NCBI GenBank assembly: GCA_016209665.1
Contig: JACQVT010000674.1
Coordinates: forward strand, 1 to 11,370
Length of the DNA: 11,370 bases
Direction of reading: 5' to 3'
Origin: Planctomycetota bacterium
GTDB taxonomy: Bacteria; Planctomycetota; Phycisphaerae; UBA1845; PWPN01
Shown piece after piece: positions 1-6,960 of this stretch. The translations under genes and the position numbers were made by a program. How positions within the stretch are numbered: the stretch's first letter is position 1; each line of letters starts with the position of its first letter. Under the pieces are notes generated by a model, which did not search any database, had not been told where the DNA came from, and saw only the letters and a program-made list of their open reading frames with translations.

Positions 1-10
1 CTGAAATCCG

Positions 11-27
11 ACCGGCTGGAAGCCGGT
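11..27. repeat. Short palindrome at the window start, REP-like
   Basis: A perfect 7-bp stem, ACCGGCT and AGCCGGT, flanks a 3-base GGA loop, and CCCACAC follows. This 'stem, GGA, stem, CCCAC' layout is typical of dispersed intergenic palindromes in GC-rich planctomycete genomes. That is recalled from general knowledge and was not tested here. No T tract follows, so it is not an obvious terminator. Confidence 0.5.
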
Positions 28-189
28 CCCACACAGGTTTTCGGACAGGCTGCTACTGCGGCGGCCGCGGGCCGCCAGCGACGCGGCCCGCCTCGGCACC
101 CGCCATCGACTGGGCGAAGCACTACCACGACCGCGTCGAGCGGTTCAAACGGGAGAACGCCGCCGCCAGGAACATCGGCAACCGTGTGG

Positions 190-209
190 CCCAGCCGCCC
201 TCGGCTGGG
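190..209. repeat. Palindromic repeat (8-bp stem, CCCT loop)
   Basis: CCCAGCCG and CGGCTGGG form a perfect 8-bp stem around a 4-base loop, followed by GGGTTT. It lies inside the broken open frame that ends at 251. It resembles the 11-27 and 6893-6911 elements in size and style, but its stem sequence differs from both. Confidence 0.5.
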
Positions 210-234
210 GGGTTTCGGCGCGGATGCACAGCCG

Positions 235-249
235 AGGGTCTTCGACCCT
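235..249. repeat. Small hairpin (6-bp stem, TTC loop)
   Basis: AGGGTC and GACCCT flank a TTC loop. The hairpin begins 25 bases after the palindrome at 190-209 and is probably part of the same composite repeat. Its right arm overlaps the stop codon of the broken frame by one base. No U-rich tract follows. Confidence 0.4.
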
Positions 250-321
250 GAGTGCTCAGACCGAAGGGCGGCCGTCCCACATTCTCTTGCGGTACCCAGG
301 CGTTCTCACGGCGAATGACCG

Positions 322-350
322 TCGACACGCCGGACCGGACAGGGTAGAAT
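322..350 (+). promoter_or_regulatory. Candidate sigma70-type promoter for the MJ0042 gene
   Basis: TCGACA (322-327) and TAGAAT (345-350) each match the sigma70 consensus at five of six bases and are exactly 17 bases apart. Transcription would start near 356-358. That places the ATG at 354 outside the mRNA and favours the SD-led start at 558. Confidence 0.45.
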
Positions 351-545
351 CAGATGGGTGAGTCGGTTTGGCTTGCCCGCCCGCGGCCGAGCCCGCGGGA
401 CACCTCAGGTCGGGAGGCTGTTTGGTCATCTCGTGGACCGGGAGTGTGCCGCTCCGCACCTCGTAAGCAGCCTCGCCGTCGAGCCTGGGCATGGGTTGAA
501 TCATCGGTGCCCGGGCGAGGGTCACGTCGCGTCATCGAGCACGTC

Positions 546-551
546 GGGAGG
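546..551 (+). promoter_or_regulatory. Ribosome binding site that fixes the MJ0042 gene start
   Basis: GGGAGG lies 6 bases before the ATG at 558. The upstream in-frame ATG at 354 has no comparable site, so 558 is preferred. Confidence 0.7.
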
Positions 552-557
552 CGTTCG

Positions 558-1781
558 ATGTCGGATTACATCGTCATCCGTTGCCCATCGTGCACCCAGA
601 AGTATCGCATCACCGCCGCGGCCGCCGGCCGCCGGGGCCGCTGCACGAGATGCAACGCCAGCTTCGTCATCGGCCCCACGCCGACGCCTGACGAGGACAC
701 CGTCCTCTCGTGGATCACCGAGCCTCACGCCGACCCCGCATCCGAATCGGTCATGGGCTCGACGGGCCTGTTTCACACCCCCGTTGAACCCCTCGCGCCG
801 CCGCCGACCCCGCACGCGGCCAAGTCCGCCTTCGGCGAATCCGGCTCCGGCGAGATCCCCGGTGGCGGAATTCGAAGTGGCGAACCGCATCCCGACCCGA
901 CCGCCGTCTCGGACACAACCGAGGCGGTCGTGCGGCTGGTGAAGATCGACGAGGAGGGCGCTCATTTTGAGTTCCCCGCCGACGCCCTGACCCGCACGAA
1001 CCTCCGCGATTCGTTCCCACGCCGCTGCGCCGGCTGCGGGCTCAAGCACGGTCTGCACGTCCACCTGATCTACTGGTCGCACCAGGCGGGAGAGCATGAC
1101 GCCGCCCACTGGAAGGAGCATCAGAACGTGGTCGTGGGCGAGTTGGAGGCGTTCGGCAAAGCGACCGGCGGGGCGTGGCTGGCCAAGCTGCCGCTGGCCC
1201 GGCAGGCGGCGGCACCGTTCAACCTGCCGTTCCCCTTCTTCGTCTGCAAGCACTGCCACGCCACCCGCGAGGTTCGTGGCCATCTGATCGAGCGCGGATC
1301 GGCCCGGGCCTGCCGCCTCACGATCCGCTCCCTCTCGATCGCGGTGGACTTCTACCGCAACAACGGCGGCCGCCACACGCCCGAGTACCACGACCTCGTC
1401 GAGGAACGCAACGCCCGCCACGACTTCTGGGGCCGCCTGGGGCCCGACATCCGCCACCGCGTTTCGCATTGGTTCGAGCCGCTGGCCGGCGAGCATTTCG
1501 TCGGCTTCTATCCCGACGCCGAGTTCTCCCCCGCCGAGATCGGTAACGCCGGCGTGGTGCTGACCGTCCGCCGCCTGGTGTTCAAGAAGTACGCCGCCTA
1601 CCGCGACTACACGTTCCACCAGCATTGCCGGCTCGAGGTCAAGTCACACGGCCCGCAGGCCACGGTGCAGTTGAGCGAGGAAGGGCACCGGCCGGCCGTA
1701 TTCCGGCTCTCCACCGCCCACGCCAATGAGTTGGTCTCTCAACTGCGCTCCCTCGGCTGCCGGTGGACGATCGAGGCCTGA
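558..1781 (+). CDS. MJ0042-type zinc-finger protein with second zinc ribbon and PH-like tail
   Basis: The 407-residue product opens with an MJ0042-type finger: CPSC (9-12) and CTRC (29-32). A Pro/Gly/Ser-rich linker follows (about 40-120). A second set of paired cysteines, CAGC (157-160) and CKHC (230-233), is spaced like a large zinc ribbon. The C-terminal 85 residues (about 320-405) alternate short hydrophobic strands and end in a helix, as in bacterial PH-like domains; this part is an inference. No signal peptide or membrane span is visible, so the protein is probably cytoplasmic. MJ0042 fingers are common at planctomycete N-termini, but their role is poorly known. The start at 558 is chosen for its GGGAGG site and because the preceding 68 in-frame residues show no domain. 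The stop directly abuts the stop of the convergent SDR gene. Function unknown; zinc binding is likely. Confidence 0.8.
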   Translation: MSDYIVIRCPSCTQKYRITAAAAGRRGRCTRCNASFVIGPTPTPDEDTVLSWITEPHADPASESVMGSTGLFHTPVEPLAPPPTPHAAKSAFGESGSGEIPGGGIRSGEPHPDPTAVSDTTEAVVRLVKIDEEGAHFEFPADALTRTNLRDSFPRRCAGCGLKHGLHVHLIYWSHQAGEHDAAHWKEHQNVVVGELEAFGKATGGAWLAKLPLARQAAAPFNLPFPFFVCKHCHATREVRGHLIERGSARACRLTIRSLSIAVDFYRNNGGRHTPEYHDLVEERNARHDFWGRLGPDIRHRVSHWFEPLAGEHFVGFYPDAEFSPAEIGNAGVVLTVRRLVFKKYAAYRDYTFHQHCRLEVKSHGPQATVQLSEEGHRPAVFRLSTAHANELVSQLRSLGCRWTIEA

Positions 1782-2513
1782 TCACAGCGGTCGGCGGGCC
1801 AGGCTGAACGACTGGCCGGTGGGTCCGCCCGGCGGGTGGGCGGCCAGGAACAGGATGATCGGAACGCACTCCTCCGGCTGCTTGACCCGCTCGCTGGGAG
1901 CCAGCGGCGGTTTGACGGGATCGAACACGTCGGCAGTCAGCCGCGTCCACACCGGACCGGGGGCCACTTCGTTGACCTCGATCCCGTCCTTCCATACTTC
2001 CATCGCCAGGCAGCGGGTCAGCATCCACAGGCCCGCCTTGGCGCTGCAATAACAACTGCTGCCGGCCCGGGGCAAGCGGCCCAGCCCCGAGCCGATGTTG
2101 ATGATCTTGCCGCCGCCGGCTCGGACCAGATGGGGGATGGCCGCCCGCGACACGAAATACGGCCCCAACAGGTTGACCTCGATGCCCCGGACCCACCGGT
2201 CAGGGTCGCTGTCGACGACGGGGTTGCGCTCGGCTCCGCCGCCGGCGTTGTTGATCAGAATGTCCAGCCGCCCGAGGGCCGCGACCATGCTGTCAATCAT
2301 GCGCGCCACCGCCTGGGGGTCGCGGACGTCGCAGGGAACGGCCACCGCCCGCCGGCCCCGGGCTCGAATCTCGCCGGCGACGGTCTCGATTTCCGCCACC
2401 GTGCGGGCCGTCACACCGACGTCCGCGCCCTCACCCGCCAGGGCCAGGGCGACCGCCCGGCCGATGCCCCGGCCGCCGCCCGTCACGCACGCCACCTTGC
2501 CTGCCAACCGCAT
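1782..2513 (-). CDS. Short-chain dehydrogenase/reductase (classical SDR)
   Basis: The 243-residue product is a complete classical SDR, an NAD(P)-dependent oxidoreductase of unknown substrate. It has the cofactor glycine motif TGGGRGIG (11-18), the CDV acidic turn (61-63), NNAG (88-91), the structural Asn in VNLLG (114), and the catalytic Ser142, Tyr155 and Lys159 in YCSAK. The PG pair at 185-186 and the C-terminal TGQ are also usual. Arg37 after the second strand (TAR) suggests NADPH rather than NADH, which is an inference. Length is normal for the family. The ATG at 2513 is preceded on the minus strand by GAGGAGG (2522-2528) at 8 bases. It converges on the MJ0042 gene with no base between the stops and is not co-directional with any neighbour, so the pathway cannot be inferred from context. 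FabG-like and other reductase roles remain possible. Confidence 0.9.
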   Translation of the reverse strand: MRLAGKVACVTGGGRGIGRAVALALAGEGADVGVTARTVAEIETVAGEIRARGRRAVAVPCDVRDPQAVARMIDSMVAALGRLDILINNAGGGAERNPVVDSDPDRWVRGIEVNLLGPYFVSRAAIPHLVRAGGGKIINIGSGLGRLPRAGSSCYCSAKAGLWMLTRCLAMEVWKDGIEVNEVAPGPVWTRLTADVFDPVKPPLAPSERVKQPEECVPIILFLAAHPPGGPTGQSFSLARRPL

Positions 2514-2537
2514 CGCTCCGGCCTCCTCTCGCCGGAC

Positions 2538-2565
2538 AGCATAGTCGGCCTCACCGGGGGTACAA
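2538..2565 (-). promoter_or_regulatory. Weak candidate promoter of the SDR gene
   Basis: On the minus strand, TTGTAC (2565-2560) and TATGCT (2543-2538) are 16 bases apart. They match the consensus at three and four of six bases. Transcription would start near 2531, leaving a leader of about 18 bases that holds the SD. The -35 box falls within the inverted repeat at 2558-2575. Confidence 0.25.
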
Positions 2566-2575
2566 ACCAGTACCC
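2558..2575. promoter_or_regulatory. Inverted repeat upstream of the SDR gene, possible operator
   Basis: GGGTAC and GTACCC form perfect 6-bp arms around 6 bases (AAACCA). The element is 45 bases upstream of the SDR start and overlaps the weak -35 box. This geometry suits a dimeric repressor such as TetR or MarR, but no such regulator is encoded in the window. Confidence 0.3.
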
Positions 2576-2679
2576 ACTGCCTCCCGGCGTCCGGGGCCGT
2601 GCCTACGGACAGGCCGGTGAGAATGTGAAAAAGTGAGAAAGAATGTCCCTGCTTGGCGTCAGGCAGCCTGTATCAAGAA

Positions 2680-2708
2680 TTGACACAGGGCCGGCCGGAT
2701 GCTATACT
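2680..2708 (+). promoter_or_regulatory. Near-consensus sigma70 promoter of parDE
   Basis: TTGACA (2680-2685), a 17-base spacer and TATACT (2703-2708) match the consensus at eleven of twelve bases, the best promoter in the window. The predicted start point, 6-7 bases after the -10 box, falls on or next to the ATG at 2715. The spacer holds the overlapping palindromes GGCCGGCC and CCGGCCGG (2689-2698), a plausible place for the antitoxin to bind and autorepress. A second small palindrome, CAGGC-A-GCCTG (2660-2670), lies 9 bases upstream of the -35 box. Confidence 0.7.
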
Positions 2709-2714
2709 TGGAGC

Positions 2715-3092
2715 ATGGCAATCCGAGCAAGCATGAACGTGTCCGTGACGCCTGAACTAGAGCAGTTCGTCCAAAGCCTTGTCGCCTCGGGCCGGTATCA
2801 CTCGGTGAGCGAGGTCTTTCGTGACGGGCTTCGACTACTTGAGCAGGTCGAACGCCAGCGGCTGCTGGAAAAGTGGCTGGTCGAGGGTCTGACCCCCGAT
2901 GAGCAAAGCAAGCTCTCGCCGGACCTGCTCAAAGAGGCCCGCTCGCGAATCGAGGCGAAGATCCAAGAGGGTCTCGATGCCCTCGATGGGGGCCAGGCCG
3001 TGGATGGCAATGGGTTCTTCGCCCGCTTGAAGGCCCGTCTGGATAAGGCAGCTACCGCTCACGGTTCGTCTCGTGTAAAACGGCGAACATGA
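2715..3092 (+). CDS. parD: ParD-family antitoxin (ribbon-helix-helix)
   Basis: This is the antitoxin of a type II toxin-antitoxin pair. It would bind and neutralise the ParE toxin encoded just downstream and repress their promoter. The N-terminus is a ribbon-helix-helix domain: strand MNVSVT (7-12), helix from PELEQFV (13-26), then YHSVSEVFRDGLRLLE (28-43). A toxin-binding tail follows, with the GLDALDGGQAVDG segment (86-98) common in this family. At 125 residues it is longer than the usual ParD of about 80-95; residues 45-80 form an extra charged helical stretch. The start is uncertain: ATG 2715 sits where transcription should begin, which would give a leaderless mRNA. ATG 2733 (MNVSV) would give an 18-base leader without an SD. 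The longer in-frame ATG at 2643 lies upstream of the promoter and is rejected. The stop overlaps the toxin start by four bases (ATGA). Confidence 0.88.
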   Translation: MAIRASMNVSVTPELEQFVQSLVASGRYHSVSEVFRDGLRLLEQVERQRLLEKWLVEGLTPDEQSKLSPDLLKEARSRIEAKIQEGLDALDGGQAVDGNGFFARLKARLDKAATAHGSSRVKRRT

Positions 3093-3397
3093 GCCGCCGA
3101 TTCACCCTGTCGGATCCCGCCTCGCAGGACTTCGACGAAATCGTCTCCTATGTGCTTGAACAAAGTGGCCTCCAGCGCGCTCAGCATGTCGCCGACCATC
3201 TGTATGAGGCGTTTCAAAAACTCGCGGAGATGCCCGGTCTCGGGCACAAGCGCGAGGACCTCACGTCTTTGCCGGTTCGTTTCTATGAGGTGTGGTCCTA
3301 CCTGGTGATCTACAAGCCAGAGACGAGGCCGCTTGAAGTCGTGCGGATACTGCACGGCGCTCGCGACGTGGAAGCTCTACTCGGCGAAGCCGAGTAG
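3089..3397 (+). CDS. parE: ParE/RelE-superfamily toxin
   Basis: The 102-residue product has the usual size and layout of the ParE/RelE fold: strand RRFTLSDPA (3-11), a long helical hairpin (12-47), the MPGLGHKREDL turn (48-58), then VRFYEVWSYLVIY (63-75) and the terminal VVRILHGARDVEALL (84-98). ParE toxins poison DNA gyrase, while RelE relatives cut mRNA on the ribosome. The sequence fits ParE better because of the PG.GH.RED turn and the RILHGARD end, but the target was not shown. Its ATG overlaps the antitoxin stop (ATGA), so translation is probably coupled and no separate SD is seen. It shares the strong promoter at 2680-2708. No frameshift or truncation is visible, so the toxin is probably intact. 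Confidence 0.9.
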   Translation: MSRRFTLSDPASQDFDEIVSYVLEQSGLQRAQHVADHLYEAFQKLAEMPGLGHKREDLTSLPVRFYEVWSYLVIYKPETRPLEVVRILHGARDVEALLGEAE

Positions 3398-3436
3398 CCC
3401 TGCCCTTTTGTGCCCTGCCATCTCACGCCCGGCGTC

Positions 3437-3482
3437 CTCGGCTCCTCGCCCCCGGCAGGTCGTAAGGCCCTTGGGAGCCGAG
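3437..3482. repeat. 9-bp inverted repeat after parE
   Basis: CTCGGCTCC (3437-3445) and GGAGCCGAG (3474-3482) are perfect arms with 28 bases between them. No T tract follows, so it is not a classical terminator. It could still fold in the parDE 3' end or in a murA leader. Confidence 0.4.
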
Positions 3483-3484
3483 AC

Positions 3485-3553
3485 ACAAGGGCGTAGGCGG
3501 GGCACGGCGAGGCTTGTGGCCACCCCCACCGACGCCGTCACCGGCGCCCTTGT
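3485..3553. repeat. Second 9-bp inverted repeat in the murA upstream gap
   Basis: ACAAGGGCG (3485-3493) and CGCCCTTGT (3545-3553) are perfect arms 51 bases apart. The left arm overlaps the 14-base motif that recurs at 7073-7086. With the repeat at 3437-3482, most of this 210-base gap lies between or within inverted arms. Confidence 0.35.
3490..3503 (+). repeat. Dispersed 14-base motif, copy 1
   Basis: GGCGTAGGCGGGGC is found here and again, identical and in the same orientation, at 7073-7086. Both copies lie in intergenic DNA between a gene end and the next gene start. It is probably the core of a genome-wide intergenic repeat. Confidence 0.45.
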
Positions 3554-3591
3554 CACGCCTGCGGTTTGGGAGGAAGATGAGGGCCCGATTC

Positions 3592-3598
3592 AAGGAGG
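3592..3598 (+). promoter_or_regulatory. Strong SD supporting the GTG start of murA
   Basis: AAGGAGG sits 9 bases before the GTG at 3608. It supports a GTG start where no in-frame ATG gives the full N-terminus. Confidence 0.8.
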
Positions 3599-3607
3599 AA
3601 CCAACCG

Positions 3608-4882
<1,275 letters not shown>

Positions 4883-4931
4883 CCCGAACGGGCGGACAAG
4901 GTAGTGGTTCCGTCTGAACGTCGCACCCACC

Positions 4932-4949
4932 TTCAATGGCCGCCTTGAA
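4932..4949. promoter_or_regulatory. Inverted repeat over the start codon of the TMTC-like gene
   Basis: TTCAA and TTGAA arms flank 8 bases, and the right arm ends on the A of the ATG at 4949. A second ATG, in another frame at 4936, opens only a 12-codon frame. Folding could limit initiation, but a 5-bp stem is weak. Confidence 0.2.
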
Positions 4950-6943
4950 TGGCGAAGACAACTCGACCGACTGAGGACGCCTATTCTCGCGCTTCGGCGC
5001 CGCCCGACAAATCCCCGAGACCCGGCGCGGCTTCCGTGGTGGGCCGGTTGGTCGTCGCCTTGCTCCTGGTCGGAATCGCGGTGGTTGTTACGCATTGGCC
5101 GGCGCTGGGGGCGCGGGCCCTGACGTTCGACGACGATGAATACCTGCTGGACAACGAGGTCGTGCAGCAGCCCAGTTGGGGCAACGCCAGCCGGTTCCTC
5201 GCCGAGGTGCTCAGGCCCTCGACGGTACAGGGTTACTACCAACCGCTGACGATGATCTCGCTGATGCTGGACTGCGTCCGCGGAGGCACCCCGAGCAACC
5301 TGCGACCATTCCACGAGACCAGCCTGGCCCTGCACGTGATGAACACATGGCTCGTGATCGGCATCCTGTACCTGCTGTTCGGCCGGCTGACGGTGGCGGC
5401 GGTGGTGGGCCTGGTCTTCGGTGTGCACCCGATGACGGTCGAACCCGTCGCCTGGGTGGGTGAACGCAAGACGATTCTGGCCGGCTTCTTCGCCTTGTGG
5501 TCGGTGCTGTCGTATGTGAGGTATGTGCGAACGAACCGTTGGGGCTGGTACGGCGTGGCAACAACCGGGTTCGTACTGGCCCTCCTGTCCAAGCCGACGG
5601 CCGTTCCGTTAGCGTTGGTGATGGTGGCTCTTGACGCCTGGCCGCTCCGGCGATCTAACTCCCGCCACTCGCTGTGGGAGAAAGTCCCGTTTCTGGCTCT
5701 GGCCGGTATCTTTGCCCTAGTGACCATCGTTTCGCAGCGCCACATGGAGCGGGTCGCCCTCAGCTCCTTCAGCGCCGGTCAGACCCTTCTGCTGATGTTT
5801 CACAACCCGCTGTTCTACATTGGGCACATGACCTGGCCTTCGAGGCTGTCGCCGTTGTATCCATTTCCCGAGGTGATCAGCTTCGCCAACGTCGCACTCC
5901 TGGTCGCGGTTATTGCGAACGTGCTGCTTTTCGTAGCTCTGCTGATCTCCTTGCGATGGACGCGGGCACTGCTGATCGGGTGGTTGTGCTACTTGATCCT
6001 GCTGTTTCCCACATTGTTGAACAAGGGCTACAGCCCCTCCGTGGCATGGGACAAGTATGCCTACCTCCCGGCCATCGGCCTGTTGATGATCCTGGCCTGG
6101 GCGGTGGGTCTGGGATACGACCTTGTGTGGGCGGCGCGCGGACCGAAGGTGGCCTCAGGCGTCGTCATCGGGGCTGCGGTGGTACTCGCCGGCCTGGAGT
6201 TCGCGGGCACCCGGGCCTACCTCCGTCAGTGGCGGGACACGCTGACGCTGCACCAGTACATGGCCTCGCTCGCTCCCCGGTCGGTGCCGGTCCGGTACAA
6301 CCTCGGCTTGGCCTACGCGGAGAAGGGCGACGTGCCGGCCGCGATGACCGAATTCAAGCAGGCGATCGCGCTCAACGCGAACCACGTGGGGGCTCACGGG
6401 AGCCTGGCCAACCTGCTGCTTCGGCTGAATCGGCCGACCGAGGCGGCGACCCACCTCGTCCGGGCGCTGGAACTCGATCCCAGCCTGGTCATGGCGCGAA
6501 ACAGTCTGGCGAACGTGCTGGCCATGCAAGGCCGGCACGAGGAGGCGTTCGCCCAGTACCAGGAGGTTCTGCGCATCAATCCGGACTACGTCAACGGCCA
6601 TCGCAATTACGGTCTGATGCTGCGGATGGTCGGCAAGAACGAGCTGGCGGCGGTTCATCTCGCCAGGGTGATCGAACTGGGAGCGGGCGACGCCTCCGTT
6701 CATAATCAGCTCGGCCTGGCCCTGGCGGCGTTGGGGCGGCGTGAAGAAGCCGGCATCCACTTCCGCAAGGCTGCCCGACTCGCCCCCGACTGGCCGGAAC
6801 CACGGCTGAATGAGACCCGCCTGCGGGCGGCGGCGACGGCCACCGCCCCGGTCGAGCATTCCACCAGAGCAGGCCTGTCGAGTTCTGAAGAAGGCGGGCA
6901 AGATGCCCGCCCCCCAAGAACGGCCACGTACCCGGGCAGGTAA
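4949..6943 (+). CDS. TMTC-like multi-pass membrane protein with C-terminal TPRs
   Basis: The 664-residue product has about ten predicted membrane spans (first about 32-50, then roughly 127-420), followed by about five TPRs (445-620). The membrane part resembles the TMTC/PMT-like GT-C group: an acidic FDDDEYLLDN loop (60-69) after the first span, YYQPLTMISLMLD (96-108), HPMTVEPVAW (160-169), ALLSKPTAVP (211-220) and DKYAYLPAIG (368-377). Relatives are O-mannosyltransferases or related lipid-linked sugar transferases, so glycosyl transfer at the outer face of the inner membrane is plausible but unproven. The TPRs end each repeat with the usual A..L.P or A..LNAN pattern. No clear SD precedes the ATG, and a TTCAA-N8-TTGAA inverted repeat covers it. 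The last 25 or so residues (SSSEEGGQDARPP onward) are encoded by a palindromic repeat, and the true C-terminus may have been altered. It follows murA by 66 bases. Confidence 0.8.
   Translation: MAKTTRPTEDAYSRASAPPDKSPRPGAASVVGRLVVALLLVGIAVVVTHWPALGARALTFDDDEYLLDNEVVQQPSWGNASRFLAEVLRPSTVQGYYQPLTMISLMLDCVRGGTPSNLRPFHETSLALHVMNTWLVIGILYLLFGRLTVAAVVGLVFGVHPMTVEPVAWVGERKTILAGFFALWSVLSYVRYVRTNRWGWYGVATTGFVLALLSKPTAVPLALVMVALDAWPLRRSNSRHSLWEKVPFLALAGIFALVTIVSQRHMERVALSSFSAGQTLLLMFHNPLFYIGHMTWPSRLSPLYPFPEVISFANVALLVAVIANVLLFVALLISLRWTRALLIGWLCYLILLFPTLLNKGYSPSVAWDKYAYLPAIGLLMILAWAVGLGYDLVWAARGPKVASGVVIGAAVVLAGLEFAGTRAYLRQWRDTLTLHQYMASLAPRSVPVRYNLGLAYAEKGDVPAAMTEFKQAIALNANHVGAHGSLANLLLRLNRPTEAATHLVRALELDPSLVMARNSLANVLAMQGRHEEAFAQYQEVLRINPDYVNGHRNYGLMLRMVGKNELAAVHLARVIELGAGDASVHNQLGLALAALGRREEAGIHFRKAARLAPDWPEPRLNETRLRAAATATAPVEHSTRAGLSSSEEGGQDARPPRTATYPGR
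6893..6911. repeat. Palindromic repeat inside the end of the TMTC-like gene
   Basis: GGCGGGCA and TGCCCGCC form a perfect 8-bp stem with an AGA loop, 32 bases before the stop at 6943. CCCCAAG follows. In frame it encodes GGQDARPP. Its form matches the palindromes near the window start. No T tract follows. Confidence 0.55.
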
Positions 6944-6960
6944 ACGGCGGCGTTCGGGTG

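Larger units (their letters stand above)
105..251 (+). pseudogene. Possible remnant of an SGNH/GDSL hydrolase N-terminus, truncated by a repeat
   Basis: The + frame is open from the window edge to a TGA at 249-251. From 108 it reads DWAKHYHDRVERFKREN, then AAARNI. This resembles the stretch just before the GDS nucleophile block of planctomycete SGNH/GDSL hydrolases, where a 'RV..F..EN' segment usually leads into 'V.LLGDS'. Here the expected block is absent. After ARNI the frame runs into GNRVAQPPSAGGF, which is simply the translation of the palindrome at 190-209, and stops at 249. No ATG opens the frame, and the part before 105 reads as low-complexity Gly/Arg/Pro. I infer a decayed gene fragment joined to a repeat. 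The family call rests on about 20 residues and is tentative. The alternative is chance reading of repetitive GC-rich DNA. Confidence 0.3.
252..557 (+). other. Non-coding stretch: repeat tail, promoter and long leader
   Basis: This 306-base stretch has no convincing gene. The first 70 bases look like the tail of the repeat cluster. A candidate promoter sits at 322-350 and predicts a leader of about 200 bases before the ATG at 558. Frames crossing the leader, including one in frame with the downstream gene from 354, read as Arg/Pro/Gly-rich sequence with no domain. No known riboswitch or RNA fold was recognised. Confidence 0.4.

Noticed and set aside
354..557. N-terminal extension of the MJ0042 gene from the ATG at 354
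   Set aside because: The extension is Arg/Pro-rich with no domain, lies at or before the predicted transcript start, and has no SD. The ATG at 558 has GGGAGG and begins directly at the zinc finger.
2617..2639. Direct repeat GTGAGAA (two copies, 16 bases apart) upstream of parDE
   Set aside because: It is only 7 bases long, outside the promoter, and without symmetry. It could be chance in a small A-rich patch.
2643..2714. ParD start at the ATG at 2643
   Set aside because: It would place the start upstream of the near-consensus promoter at 2680-2708, and the extra 24 residues match nothing in ParD.
3550..3578. TTGTCA-N17-GAAGAT as a murA promoter
   Set aside because: The -10 box matches only three of six bases, and the left box lies within an inverted-repeat arm. 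It is not strong enough to list.
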